A stretch of 64,000 nt of DNA from an uncultured Exiguobacterium sp. (GCA_913775715.1 CAJYMC010000007.1:992001-1056000); one strand, 5' to 3'; numbered from the stretch's first letter, positions 17,675 through 26,663 are shown. Notes: generated from the letters alone by a model not told the origin. Made by a program: numbers and translations.

Positions 17675-17717
17675 GACAGCGGTTCAGTGAATTCGCTCAT
17701 GAACCGCTGTCTATTTT
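17675..17717 (+). terminator. Intrinsic terminator
   Basis: GACAGCGGTTCA pairs with TGAACCGCTGTC and runs into TATTTTT. Confidence 0.85.
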
Positions 17718-17860
17718 TCGTTTTAAATCATAAGTCAATAAAATCAGATTTACCAGAAACTCTATCCACCAATAGAAGGAATTTTATTGTTTCTTGTGGA
17801 AAAATATGCTAGATACAATCAACTTATCCACTTTACGATATTTTAGGAGGTGCTCAAATT

Positions 17861-18298
17861 CTGAAATACATCTTGATCGGTTGTTTGGTTGCTATGATCG
17901 CATTTTTCCTCTATTTTGAACCGTTTCGAATCGAACCCTATGATCCAAACGTCGAAGTAAACGGTAAAGCGATACCGACTGTCCAAGGTTCTTATTGCTG
18001 GTCCAGTATGTTCAGCGCTCAATGTGCGGACATGATTTATGTCGATGCGCTACACATGACTGAAAATAGTAAACCCGTCATCGTTTCACCCTCTGACAAA
18101 ATCAATCTCTCGTTTGATTGTAAACCTGATATGCTCGAAGTCGTACGCTGGGATTCGAAAACGAAAAGTAAACAGGTTTCATTAAAAAATGACATACTCA
18201 TCGCTCCGTCTGCTCAAGGTACGTATACCTATAAGGTCGTTGCCGGATGGAACGAACATGGTGACGGTCTATCTGCCTTTTTGATTCAGGTCCGATGA
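17861..18298 (+). CDS. Exported PTVQGSYCW-family protein with non-ATG start
   Basis: About 145 aa and a paralogue of the protein at 9379-9816. Both have a signal helix, FEPFR, VNGK..PTVQGSYCW and a second Cys 10 residues on (AQC). The ribosome site AGGAGG at 17845-17850 is followed by ATT CTG AAA TAC ATC, with no ATG, GTG or TTG at proper spacing. CTG at 17861 aligns with the paralogue's start (MKRI versus xKYI); ATT at 17858 is the alternative. A TTG at 17873 is 22 nt from the site and would trim the signal. Function unknown. Confidence 0.65.
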   Translation: MKYILIGCLVAMIAFFLYFEPFRIEPYDPNVEVNGKAIPTVQGSYCWSSMFSAQCADMIYVDALHMTENSKPVIVSPSDKINLSFDCKPDMLEVVRWDSKTKSKQVSLKNDILIAPSAQGTYTYKVVAGWNEHGDGLSAFLIQVR

Positions 18299-18333
18299 AA
18301 CCCAACTCTCTCAAACAGAAGATGAATGACTAT

Positions 18334-18600
18334 GCGTAAAGGTTTTCCGACTCTGACTTCCCTTGCTTCCACTTGCCGTATGTCTGTTCAATGCCTTCGG
18401 CTCCGACGATAAAAATATCTTGTTGTTTCTGACGAGCCCTGTTTTCGGCTTCTTGATTTACAACCCGTTCTTAGAACACGGCTGGATTCCTTCCATGTTC
18501 CGCTGTTCCTGATCTACATGTGACCTTAATTAGTTGGTTCTTGATCGGGTTACGGATTAATATCATACTTTCTGTTTTGTTTAGATGCATTCATGATTAA
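18334..18600 (+). pseudogene. Decayed small membrane protein gene
   Basis: Begins like a gene (ATG CGT AAA GGT TTT CCG) but shifts frame almost at once. The clearest coding-like piece reads LLPLAVCLFNAFGSDDKNIL and then FGFLIYNPFLEHGWIP, up to a stop near 18510; a hydrophobic remainder is broken by several stops. It appears to be the remnant of a short membrane protein on the same strand as its neighbours. No family is recognised. Confidence 0.4.
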
Positions 18601-18618
18601 CTGAGGAGGAGAATACAT

Positions 18619-18957
18619 ATGGGTCCGACCAATGACATGTGGGTGTGGATATTATTCTACGCTTTCTTTTTCATCACGCTGATCAGTGCAATTTTCGTCG
18701 CGTTCAAGCATCCAGCCTTGAGAAAGGAATCGATCCGAGCGGTGGTAGCGATGCTTTTCCTGTATGCATTATTCATTTGGAATTCCTTGTACCGTCTTGA
18801 CATGACAGAATTCAGACATTTTTACGAAGGATTGACGACACTGCGACCGTGGGCATGGATGTGTGTCTTCTTGTTCGCCTACACATTAAAGTGGTGGTAT
18901 CTCGTGTTTCTTCACAAACGTCGTCCGACTCCCTCTTCACATGAGCTACAGCAATGA
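18619..18957 (+). CDS. Hypothetical three-helix membrane protein
   Basis: A 112-aa protein with hydrophobic segments near residues 7-27, 39-55 and 75-97 and a basic C-terminus. The GAGGAGGAG site is well placed before ATG. It is followed after 37 bp by a lipoprotein gene on the same strand, so the two probably form an operon. No family recognised. Confidence 0.65.
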   Translation: MGPTNDMWVWILFYAFFFITLISAIFVAFKHPALRKESIRAVVAMLFLYALFIWNSLYRLDMTEFRHFYEGLTTLRPWAWMCVFLFAYTLKWWYLVFLHKRRPTPSSHELQQ

Positions 18958-18994
18958 CTTACATTTTCGAAAACCTTTGAAGGAGCTACCTGAT

Positions 18995-20170
18995 ATGAAA
19001 ATACAGCGATTCGCATCTGCCTTTTGTCTCTCGACCGTCGTTTGGACGACAGCAGGTTGTTCCATGATGGAAGAACAAGCAACACCGCGTGTAGCACAAA
19101 AAAATGTCACGTCACCTGAACAAGTGAACGTTTCCTCAAAAAAAGTAGCGACCGATACTAAAAACCAATCCCCCATCGAATTAGAAAAGCAAGCTGAGCG
19201 CATCACGTTAGGGCAAACGAAAACGTACGACCTCTCTTCTTTACTGAGCAAACATCGTCTCTCAATCGATCCCCAGTATGCTTATCAAAACCAAATCTTC
19301 TACTTTGACCTACAAGAAAATAAGAGCACCATCTATACATACGATACGAAACGACAGCATCAAAAAATCGTCCGTGCGACGAAGCATGCAATCCCGATGG
19401 TGACGGGTACAGGTGCGCTTTTATTATGGGTCGAAACGGAAAGGCCGTCAAAAACCGGAGTAAAATGGTCGATTCGTCAACTAAACATTACGACGAATCA
19501 GGTCAAAACGCTCGATACTGGCGAAAGCCGCTTCAATACGTCCCCTCCGAAAATCGATGTCACGTCAACTCGCGCGTCCTGGATCACACAAGAATCGACT
19601 CCACAAAAAATGGTTTCCACGATAAAAACGTATTCATTAAAAACCGGAAAGATCACACCACTCCAGTCATTCATCTTAAACACCGGGAAGACGCGAGACG
19701 GTTTATTCACGTACGAGCACCGCGATAGCGATGACGGCGTGACCTTGTACACGTCTCACTACAAAAACGGGAAAAACGTCCGTGTGCTTGAAACTTTGGA
19801 TGGTGCCTATAAAAAAGAGATATCCGGATTGATTGATTTCAGTCGCAGCGGCACCTATTTCGCTCTTGGAACAGAAGGCTACGCCATGTTCCAACCCATC
19901 GGATTGAACGAACAGATACTGAATTATTCCGCCTCAAGTGCCCAAACGACGATCGACGGCATTCAATTCCTTTCGAACACACAAGTCGTCTTCCGCGAAG
20001 GCATCAATCAGTTGATGTATGCGGACTTAAAAGCGAAGACCGTCGCTCCTTTAACGGACTTTGAAGAGTTGGTATCCTTTCCACTACTGCAAGATGGGAA
20101 ACTCACTTACTCCATCACGAACGGGGAAAAATCTACCTTGCATGTCGTGAAGCTTCTCCCTTCTAATTAA
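18995..20170 (+). CDS. Lipoprotein with a predicted beta-propeller domain
   Basis: A 391-aa protein. The start is the ATG after GAAGGAG; the longer frame from 18941 runs into the previous gene. The signal peptide ends in the lipobox TTAGC with Cys22. After a Lys/Glu-rich linker comes a domain of repeated beta-strand segments (for example IYTYDTKRQHQKIV, IRQLNITTNQVKTL, MFQPIGLNEQIL), which suggests a TolB/WD-like propeller on the outer membrane face. No catalytic motif is visible. Exact role unknown. Confidence 0.7.
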   Translation: MKIQRFASAFCLSTVVWTTAGCSMMEEQATPRVAQKNVTSPEQVNVSSKKVATDTKNQSPIELEKQAERITLGQTKTYDLSSLLSKHRLSIDPQYAYQNQIFYFDLQENKSTIYTYDTKRQHQKIVRATKHAIPMVTGTGALLLWVETERPSKTGVKWSIRQLNITTNQVKTLDTGESRFNTSPPKIDVTSTRASWITQESTPQKMVSTIKTYSLKTGKITPLQSFILNTGKTRDGLFTYEHRDSDDGVTLYTSHYKNGKNVRVLETLDGAYKKEISGLIDFSRSGTYFALGTEGYAMFQPIGLNEQILNYSASSAQTTIDGIQFLSNTQVVFREGINQLMYADLKAKTVAPLTDFEELVSFPLLQDGKLTYSITNGEKSTLHVVKLLPSN

Positions 20171-20197
20171 ACGATCATGATCTTAATCTAACGAAAG

Positions 20198-20236
20198 AAA
20201 GTCGTTTTCGGTACTCTGTACGAATGACGACTTTTT
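20198..20236 (+). terminator. Intrinsic terminator
   Basis: AAAGTCGT pairs with ACGACTTT, followed by a T run. Confidence 0.7.
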
Positions 20237-20376
20237 CTTACATACTCTTTTGTATTCTTAAGAAGGACATAACTTCACAGGTCTTTCGTAATGCTTATAC
20301 ATCAGCTATTGAGACAACAGAGTAAAACTGAATTTTAAGTCAAACGCATACCAATACATCAGTGAGGAGAGCGAAT

Positions 20377-20829
20377 ATGAACATCCGACAATTGTCCGTC
20401 CATGAAGAGCCACCGATGGAGCTTTTGCTAGCAGCAGACCCGTCTCAAAAATTAGTCGAAAGCTATGTAAAAAGAGGTCATTGTTTCGTCGCTGAAAGGA
20501 ATGATCAATGGATTGGTATATATGTACTTCTCCCAACAAGACCCCGAACGATAGAAATCGTAAATATCGCCGTGGATGAGTTGTATCAAGGACGAGGTGT
20601 CGGAAAGGATCTTTTACGACATTCGATTCATACAGCGAAAACACTGGGGTATACGACCATTGAAATCGGGACGGGCAATTCAAGCATTGGGCAGTTGGCA
20701 CTTTATCAAAAATGTGGATTTCGAATCGTCGGAATCGATCTGAACTTTTTCTTAAGACACTATGAAGAAGAGATCATCGAAAACGGAATCCGGTGCACGG
20801 ATATGATTCGGTTATCGCAAGATATATAA
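20377..20829 (+). CDS. GNAT family N-acetyltransferase
   Basis: A 150-aa acetyltransferase. The start is the ATG after GTGAGGAGAGCG; a GTG five codons earlier overlaps that site. Motif A is VNIAVDELYQGRGVGKDLLR, with the acetyl-CoA pyrophosphate loop Q-G-R-G-V-G, and motif B is LALYQKCGFRIVGID. The substrate is unknown. Monocistronic. Confidence 0.85.
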   Translation: MNIRQLSVHEEPPMELLLAADPSQKLVESYVKRGHCFVAERNDQWIGIYVLLPTRPRTIEIVNIAVDELYQGRGVGKDLLRHSIHTAKTLGYTTIEIGTGNSSIGQLALYQKCGFRIVGIDLNFFLRHYEEEIIENGIRCTDMIRLSQDI

Positions 20830-20992
20830 GAATTTCAGTATTCTTTTCGAAAAGTAGATTCCGCTATCTCACAATAAAACTTGAACGATTATGGTTGAAA
20901 CATCATTAGGCTATTGATACTAAATAGGATTGCAAAAAATAGATTCATCCCCCATAATATGAACATACGTTCTTATTATAAGGAGGTCCATC

Positions 20993-21346
20993 ATGCAGCA
21001 CCTTCAAAAAGAAATGACTCATCCGGTGTCGTTATCCACTATGAATCCGCTTATTTGCCTCTCCATCGATTCATCCGTTATTCTTCACAACGGTTCTTCC
21101 ATTTCGACGTCTTATAAAATGGAAGTCATGTTATTCATCGCTTTACGGGAGAGATTATCCTTAAAACTGCTTCCTCCCCATCATTCCCGTGGCGCTGCAG
21201 AACTTGTCTACATAGAAGAAGTCGACTTCGAGAGTCGACAGTTGACGCTCTTTCATATGAACGATTCGTCATTGTCCTATCATCGCTACGTCGAAAACGA
21301 CTACTACCTCTCGAAACAGCCTCAACTATTACTTAGCATGATATGA
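20993..21346 (+). CDS. Hypothetical protein
   Basis: A 117-aa soluble protein with a very strong AAGGAGGT site. No signal peptide; one moderately hydrophobic strand (KMEVMLFIALRERLSLKLLP). No recognised family or motif. A bidirectional terminator lies 23 bp downstream. Confidence 0.6.
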   Translation: MQHLQKEMTHPVSLSTMNPLICLSIDSSVILHNGSSISTSYKMEVMLFIALRERLSLKLLPPHHSRGAAELVYIEEVDFESRQLTLFHMNDSSLSYHRYVENDYYLSKQPQLLLSMI

Positions 21347-21368
21347 GTTCGAACAAAATGATGACGTC

Positions 21369-21416
21369 AAAAAAGGTTGAATCCGTTTCGATGACTGAAT
21401 GGATTCAACCTTTTTT
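21369..21416. terminator. Bidirectional terminator
   Basis: AAAAAAGGTTGAATCC pairs with GGATTCAACCTTTTTT, between convergent genes. Confidence 0.88.
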
Positions 21417-21444
21417 GCGCTTTTCGGCAACAACGCTATTTCAT

Positions 21445-22161
21445 TTAACGATACGAACGTTCAATCACGAAGTTCGTCTTATCCCCACGGAAGTAGGATC
21501 GTGAATACTCGATGATCTGTCCTTCCTGATCCTCCGTTACGGTTTCGATGTAAAAACACGGCGCATTGATCGGACATTTGAGATGACTACTGATGGATTC
21601 ATCCGCAAGGACGATTTCGAGTGACTCCGTCGTTTTCGCCACTTGGATATTGAAGACCTTCGATAGCGTATCAAACAACGAATGTTCTGCTTGTTCCTTC
21701 GTGATCCCTGGAGCAATCGACCACGGGATGAATGAGATCTCATATTGTGTCGGTTCACCGTCAGCATGACGAATCCGTTCAATCTTCTGGATGGGTGCTT
21801 GTTCTTTTACTGGGAAGACTTCCGTCAAGACGTCGGTCGCTGAGACGACGGATAATTGAATCAATGACACCTCGCCCCGCTTTCCCTGCACCGCTAACTG
21901 AGCGGCGTAATTGTTCGGTGTATGCGACAACGTCTGTCGCACTTTTTTACCAGCGACGAATGTCCCACGCCCTTGCTGTCGAATCAGATATCCTTCAAGC
22001 GTCAACTGATTCAATGCTCCCCGAACGGTCGTCCGACTGACATCAAACTCTTCACAAAGTACATACTCCGTCGGGAATTTCTTTCCTTCTTCGTAATAGC
22101 CTCTCTTGATTCGCGACAGTAACTCTTCCTTGATTGCCGTCTGTAACGTCGATTGCGACAT
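21445..22161 (-). CDS. GntR/HutC family regulator of the beta-diglucoside operon
   Basis: A 238-aa regulator. The start is the ATG after GGAGGAGGTGG; the 23-codon upstream extension lies across the regulatory region. The N-terminal winged helix (YEEGKKFPTEYVLCEEFDVS, then TVRGALNQLTLEGYLIRQQG) is of GntR type and the C-terminal half is a UTRA ligand domain (IERIRHADGEPTQYEISFIP). It is divergent from the PTS/GH4 operon and should repress it until a phosphorylated sugar binds. An inverted repeat between the genes is the likely operator. Confidence 0.88.
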   Translation of the reverse strand: MSQSTLQTAIKEELLSRIKRGYYEEGKKFPTEYVLCEEFDVSRTTVRGALNQLTLEGYLIRQQGRGTFVAGKKVRQTLSHTPNNYAAQLAVQGKRGEVSLIQLSVVSATDVLTEVFPVKEQAPIQKIERIRHADGEPTQYEISFIPWSIAPGITKEQAEHSLFDTLSKVFNIQVAKTTESLEIVLADESISSHLKCPINAPCFYIETVTEDQEGQIIEYSRSYFRGDKTNFVIERSYR

Positions 22162-22222
22162 ACCGCCACCTCCTCCTCTTATCCTTTGTGCCTTTATTGT
22201 GATACAGACATCATACAAATGC

Positions 22223-22255
22223 AAATACAAATCTTAATTTGTTTTATTTGTATTT
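22223..22255. promoter_or_regulatory. Inverted repeat, likely GntR operator
   Basis: AAATACAAAT (22223-22232) and ATTTGTATTT (22246-22255) are perfect inverted repeats in the divergent intergenic region. Related half-sites (ATACAAAT, ATTTGT) recur nearby. Confidence 0.5.
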
Positions 22256-22301
22256 TTATATTGCTCTAAGTTGTATTATTTGTTACATTTGTTACAACAA
22301 A

Positions 22302-22316
22302 AAGAAATCGCTTTCA
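22302..22316 (+). promoter_or_regulatory. Possible CcpA cre site
   Basis: AAGAAATCGCTTTCA matches the cre consensus WTGNAANCGNWNNCW at all but the second position. It lies just before the ribosome site of the first PTS operon gene, a common place for catabolite repression. Confidence 0.4.
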
Positions 22317-22334
22317 TGAGGAGGAATTCACAAC

Positions 22335-23657
22335 ATGCCACTCAAGGTCGTCATCATCGGTGGAGGCTCTAGCTATACACCGGAAATCATCGAAGGTTTC
22401 ATCTTGCGTCACCATTCCTTTCCGGTCGACGAGGTCGTACTTGTCGATATCGAAGACGGAAAAGAGAAGCTTGAAATCGTTGGTCAACTTGCACAACGGA
22501 TGATTGACAAGTCTAACGTGAAGATCGCACTTCGTTGGACACTCGATCGAAGAGAAGCGCTCCGCGGAGCCGACTTCGTTTCGACGCAAATTCGGATCGG
22601 GGGTCTTGCGGCACGTGCGCTAGACGAGCGCATTCCACTGAAGCACGGCTTTATCGGGCAAGAAACGAATGGTGCTGGCGGTATGTTCAAAGCGTTCCGG
22701 ACGATTCCCGTCTTACTTGAGCTCGCTGACGAGATGGCGGAACTTTGTCCCAACGCCTGGTTAATCAATTTCACTAATCCTGCAGGAATCGTGACCGAAG
22801 CACTTCTAAAACATTCCAAACATCAGAAGGTCATCGGTGTCTGCAACATCCCGTTCAATATGCGGAATTCCGTTGCTGAAATCCTGCACGCCCCCGTCGA
22901 GCACGTCTCGATTGAATTCATCGGATTGAATCACTTCATCTTCGGTCGACAGGTCACGGTAAATGGTGTCGATCGGACAGAAGACGTTCTTGCTGCGTTA
23001 AGTCAAGGAAATGACTACTCCCCAGCGAATATCGTTGGACTCGGTTGGTCCGAGTCGTTTCTGAATTCGATCAAATTGTTGCCGAACCCGTACCATCAGT
23101 ATTATTTCCAAACGCGTGACGTGCTCGCTAAAGATTTACAGGCTTACGAAGAGCACGGAACACGCGCTGAAGTCGTCCAAGAAGTCGAGCGCCGCCTATT
23201 CGAACAATACCGAGACGTATCGCTCGACGTGAAACCGAAGGAGCTTGAGCAACGCGGTGGAGCCTATTACTCGGATGCAGCATGTAACTTAATGGACTCT
23301 CTTTATAACGACCGTGGTGATATCCAAACCGTCAATACGCTGAATCAAGGGACGATCCGTGACTTACCGGAAGAGGCGGTCATCGAGGTCAACGCTGTCA
23401 TCACAAAAGCCGGACCACGACCACTTTCAATCGGTAGCTTGCCACTCCCCGTCCGTGGACTGATCACGAACTTAAAGACATTCGAACAACTGACGATTCA
23501 AGCAGCCATCACAGGAAAGTACGAGGATGCTTATCTGGCTGCCCTGATGAATCCATTGATTCAAGACGAAAAACGGATCGATGCCTTACTTGAAGAGCTG
23601 TTTCGCGCACATCATTCTTACCTACCCCAATTCCAACTTAAGGAGGTTCTCTCATGA
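22335..23657 (+). CDS. 6-phospho-beta-glucosidase, glycoside hydrolase family 4
   Basis: A 440-aa NAD+- and Mn2+-dependent GH4 enzyme that cleaves 6-phospho beta-diglucosides brought in by the PTS. The dinucleotide motif is GGGSSYTPE (9-17). NFTNPAG near 146-152, the metal-binding Cys in VCNIP near 170 and His in GLNHF near 200 are the family's catalytic and metal residues. LicH and ChbF are relatives. It is first in a five-gene operon, and its stop overlaps the EIIC start (ATGA). Confidence 0.93.
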   Translation: MPLKVVIIGGGSSYTPEIIEGFILRHHSFPVDEVVLVDIEDGKEKLEIVGQLAQRMIDKSNVKIALRWTLDRREALRGADFVSTQIRIGGLAARALDERIPLKHGFIGQETNGAGGMFKAFRTIPVLLELADEMAELCPNAWLINFTNPAGIVTEALLKHSKHQKVIGVCNIPFNMRNSVAEILHAPVEHVSIEFIGLNHFIFGRQVTVNGVDRTEDVLAALSQGNDYSPANIVGLGWSESFLNSIKLLPNPYHQYYFQTRDVLAKDLQAYEEHGTRAEVVQEVERRLFEQYRDVSLDVKPKELEQRGGAYYSDAACNLMDSLYNDRGDIQTVNTLNQGTIRDLPEEAVIEVNAVITKAGPRPLSIGSLPLPVRGLITNLKTFEQLTIQAAITGKYEDAYLAALMNPLIQDEKRIDALLEELFRAHHSYLPQFQLKEVLS

Positions 23658-24973
23658 ATAAGTTCATTGAAATCGCCGGACGGATCGGTTCCCAGCGCCA
23701 TCTTGTCGCTATCCGTGATGGCTTCGTCTCTGTCATGCCGCTCATCATCGTCGGTTCACTCGCGATTCTGATCAATAACTTCCCTGCGATCCAGCTCGGT
23801 AGCTGGTCGCTCGATTTCGTCGGCTCGATGAACAATGCTTTTGGTGAAGGTAGTTGGCAACGGCTTGGCGGCAACATTTGGAATGCCTCCTTCGCGATTC
23901 TCGGCTTACTAGTCGCTTTCTCGATCGCCTATAACTTGGCACGTTCCTATGATATCGACGGTCTCGCCGCTGGTATCCTGTCAATCGCTTCTTATGTCAT
24001 GCTCGTTCCAGTCACGAAGGATTGGGGACTTAGCTTCGCTTGGCTCGGTGCACAAGGCTTATTCGTCGCCATCATCGTCTCGCTGCTTGTGACGGAAGCG
24101 TTCCGCCTTCTCATCCATACGAAGCTGACGATCCGAATGCCGGAGGGTGTGCCAGGTGGTGTCACACGATCGTTCCAAGCGTTGATTCCTTCGGTGATCA
24201 TCTTGACGGTCGTTGCTGCGATTCAGTTATTCATTCAAGTAAAACTCGAACTCAGTATCTTCGAAGTCATTTTCAAAGCAATTCAGCAGCCGCTTCAAGG
24301 CTTCGGTGATTCGCTTGCCGCTGGTCTGATCATCGCCCTATTGAACCATGTCCTCTGGTTCTTCGGTCTACACGGCACGAACATCATCGGGTCAGTCATC
24401 GAGCCGATCTACTTACCACTGATTGAACAGAACTTAGCTGCTTTTCAAGCTGGTGCCTCAGCCTATGACGTCCCGTACACGGTAACAAAACCGTTCCTCG
24501 ACGCGTTCGTCTTCATGGGGGGCTCTGGTACGACGTTGTCACTACTACTTGCCATCTTCATCGTCGTAAGGAAACAACGCAATCATCCCTATCATCAAGT
24601 CGCTAAGCTATCAGCACCAGCTGGTCTGTTCAATATCAATGAACCGGTCATCTTCGGTATGCCGATCGTGCTCAACCCGGTCATGTTGATCCCATTCATT
24701 CTTGCACCAGTCGTCTTGACGGTCGTCTCATATGTTGCACTATCAACCGGAATGGTTCCAAAGACGGTCGCTATCGTACCATGGACGACACCACCGATCA
24801 TCAGCGGATACCTTGTCACCGGTGGTAGCATTCGCGGTGTCCTACTTCAGGTGTTCAACTTAACGCTCGCGACACTCATTTACATCCCGTTCGTCGTAGC
24901 AGGAGCTCGCGCTATGACTGCCGAAATCAATCGAAACAAAGACAGCATCCACGAAGGAGAGAAAATCAGTTGA
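23654..24973 (+). CDS. PTS lactose/cellobiose-type EIIC permease
   Basis: A 439-aa membrane component of a lactose/N,N'-diacetylchitobiose/cellobiose PTS. It begins with the typical SQRHLVAIRDGFVSVMPLII. WFFGLHGTNI near residue 237 and NINEPVIFGMPIVLNP near residue 325 are the conserved sugar-site regions. About ten helices. It transports the disaccharide while EIIB phosphorylates it at C6. The ATG overlaps the upstream stop and the gene overlaps the EIIA start by 4 bp. Confidence 0.93.
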   Translation: MNKFIEIAGRIGSQRHLVAIRDGFVSVMPLIIVGSLAILINNFPAIQLGSWSLDFVGSMNNAFGEGSWQRLGGNIWNASFAILGLLVAFSIAYNLARSYDIDGLAAGILSIASYVMLVPVTKDWGLSFAWLGAQGLFVAIIVSLLVTEAFRLLIHTKLTIRMPEGVPGGVTRSFQALIPSVIILTVVAAIQLFIQVKLELSIFEVIFKAIQQPLQGFGDSLAAGLIIALLNHVLWFFGLHGTNIIGSVIEPIYLPLIEQNLAAFQAGASAYDVPYTVTKPFLDAFVFMGGSGTTLSLLLAIFIVVRKQRNHPYHQVAKLSAPAGLFNINEPVIFGMPIVLNPVMLIPFILAPVVLTVVSYVALSTGMVPKTVAIVPWTTPPIISGYLVTGGSIRGVLLQVFNLTLATLIYIPFVVAGARAMTAEINRNKDSIHEGEKIS

Positions 24974-25302
24974 AGACAGAATCAATCCAACAACTATCGT
25001 TCATGATTATCTTACATGCCGGAAATGCACGCTCGAGTGCTTTTGAGGCGATCGCTGCTGCCAAACGCAGTGACGAAGCACTTGTCCAAGCGAAACTCGA
25101 GGAAGCAGAGACCTCGTTTCTTGAGGCACACAAACTTCAGACAGAACTGTTGCAAGAAGAAGCACGAGGAACGAGCAACGAGATGAGTGTTCTACTTGTC
25201 CACGCTCAAGATCATCTGATGACGGCAATGACAGTCAAGGAATTGGCGACCGAGATGATCGACATGATCACTAGAATCAACCGATTGGAGGAAACGAAAT
25301 GA
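24970..25302 (+). CDS. PTS lactose/cellobiose-type EIIA
   Basis: A 110-aa soluble phosphocarrier starting with TTG inside the end of the EIIC gene. The all-helical IIA-Lac fold is recognisable from LHAGNARSSAFEAI and LLVHAQDHLMTAM. His78 in VHAQDH is the expected phosphorylation site, accepting phosphate from HPr and passing it to EIIB. Its stop overlaps the EIIB ATG by 4 bp, so expression is coupled. Confidence 0.92.
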   Translation: MKTESIQQLSFMIILHAGNARSSAFEAIAAAKRSDEALVQAKLEEAETSFLEAHKLQTELLQEEARGTSNEMSVLLVHAQDHLMTAMTVKELATEMIDMITRINRLEETK

Positions 25303-25601
25303 ACATCTTACTCGTCTGCTCAGCAGGCATGTCCACCTCAATCCTAGTAGAAAAAATGCGGACGGAAGCTGAAGCAAGAGGACTTAATGCAACGATTGAA
25401 GCGGTCCCCGAATCACGATTAAAGGAACATACGACGATGGACGTCATCTTAATCGGTCCGCAAGTCCGCTACCTCGAGAATAAAATCCGCTCAGCAGTTA
25501 ACGTGCCGGTTGCCGTGATTGACAACATGGCATACGGATTGATGAAGGGCGATCAAGTGCTTGATCAAGCACTCTCGCTGACTGGCACGGCACATGCCTA
25601 A
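25299..25601 (+). CDS. PTS lactose/cellobiose-type EIIB
   Basis: A 100-aa soluble EIIB. The P-loop-like VCSAGMSTS places the phosphorylated cysteine at residue 7, immediately after the first beta strand. ILIGPQVRYLE is the second conserved segment. It passes phosphate from EIIA to the incoming sugar. It overlaps its downstream neighbour by 8 bp. Confidence 0.92.
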   Translation: MNILLVCSAGMSTSILVEKMRTEAEARGLNATIEAVPESRLKEHTTMDVILIGPQVRYLENKIRSAVNVPVAVIDNMAYGLMKGDQVLDQALSLTGTAHA

Positions 25602-26286
25602 AACGCGTTTAATCGTCAATGCTGATGATTTCGGTTTGACGACGGGTATCAATCAAGGCATCATCGAGAGTCATCTCAACGGTCCCGTCCATTCGACGAC
25701 GCTGATGATGAACGGACATGCGGTCGAAGACGCCGTTCGACTTTCTCAGCAACACCCGGACCTGCATGTCGGCGTACATCTCGTGCTCTCTTGGGGAAAA
25801 CCGCTCGCTTCGACAAGTCAGTCGTTAACAAAGGAGGACGGGACGTTTCGTTTCACGAGTCGCTTTTTGAAGGAAGAGCCACCGGATCCTGAAGACGTCT
25901 ACCTGGAATGGAAAGCCCAGATTGAAGCTTTTCTTGCTACCGGGCTGTCGTTGCACCACTTAGACAGTCACCATCATATCCACGGCTGGTCCGCGATCGA
26001 CTCTGTCATCGTCGAGCTCGCAAAAGAATATCAAACAACATTTCGTGCTATGGGGAACGCGAAACACCAGGATCTCTGGCTGACGAATCGCTTCGATGAG
26101 AGGTTTTATGGAGATGGCGTTTCGTTTGCGACACTTGATTCAATTTCACCCGGTTCATCCGTTGAGGTCATGGTGCACCCTGCCAACATGGATACGCTAC
26201 TTCCAAGCGTCACGTCTTATGTGAAGCAGAGACTCGTCGAGAAAGATCTTTTGACGAGATATACTCCACCGGATTGGTGGACATGA
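25594..26286 (+). CDS. ChbG/HpnK (YdjC) family carbohydrate deacetylase
   Basis: A 230-aa enzyme of the YdjC fold. It starts with LIVNADDFGLTTGINQGI, where the Asp pair helps bind metal; LHHLDSHHHIHGW holds further metal ligands. In E. coli, ChbG removes an acetyl group from phosphorylated chito-oligosaccharides so that the GH4 enzyme ChbF can act. The same pairing here (GH4, PTS, YdjC) points to chitobiose as well as or instead of cellobiose. Last gene of the operon. Confidence 0.88.
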   Translation: MPKTRLIVNADDFGLTTGINQGIIESHLNGPVHSTTLMMNGHAVEDAVRLSQQHPDLHVGVHLVLSWGKPLASTSQSLTKEDGTFRFTSRFLKEEPPDPEDVYLEWKAQIEAFLATGLSLHHLDSHHHIHGWSAIDSVIVELAKEYQTTFRAMGNAKHQDLWLTNRFDERFYGDGVSFATLDSISPGSSVEVMVHPANMDTLLPSVTSYVKQRLVEKDLLTRYTPPDWWT

Positions 26287-26290
26287 AAAT

Positions 26291-26331
26291 AACATCCCTA
26301 CTGCCTTGACGAACCGAGGAGTAGGGATGTT
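26291..26331 (+). terminator. Hairpin after the PTS operon
   Basis: AACATCCCTACT pairs with AGTAGGGATGTT; the T tract after it is weak. Confidence 0.65.
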
Positions 26332-26387
26332 GTCATTTTCTTTATGAAACGTTGCGATAAAAAGCCGCAATCTTAATTGGAATTAAT

Positions 26388-26416
26388 TTTACAGGTAACT
26401 GTCTTAATGGCATAAT
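26388..26416 (+). promoter_or_regulatory. Promoter of the 29-aa peptide gene
   Basis: TTTACA (26388-26393), 17 bp, CATAAT (26411-26416), 33 bp before the start codon. Confidence 0.55.
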
Positions 26417-26448
26417 AATGGTAACCTTTTCATGAGGAGGAGATACTT

Positions 26449-26538
26449 TTGAAAAAACAGCTTGCTTTTGCCGGTTCTTTTGCACTCTCAGCTATCACGA
26501 TCGTCATCATTCTTAAATTAGTTGGAGTCGATCTCTAA
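26449..26538 (+). CDS. 29-aa single-helix membrane peptide with TTG start
   Basis: The ORF starts with TTG 8 bp after GAGGAGGAG and encodes MKKQLAFAGSFALSAITIVI followed by ILKLVGVDL. The single helix spans about residues 5-25. It has its own promoter and a terminator at 26584-26628, so it is a separate transcription unit. No family recognised; it might be a signal-like or membrane-modulating peptide. Confidence 0.6.
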   Translation: MKKQLAFAGSFALSAITIVIILKLVGVDL

Positions 26539-26583
26539 AGCAATCACTCAAATGATGTAGACTTTCAAATTAATGATTCAATC

Positions 26584-26628
26584 GCTGTTATGATGCATCG
26601 TCTTTCGATCATCTGTAACAGCTTTTCT
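26584..26628 (+). terminator. Intrinsic terminator of the small gene
   Basis: GCTGTTA pairs with TAACAGC with an inner GATGCATC/GATCATC stem, followed by TTTTCT. Confidence 0.6.
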
Positions 26629-26663
26629 AGGTTTAATGCTATGGAACGATCGGAAGTGATGAA

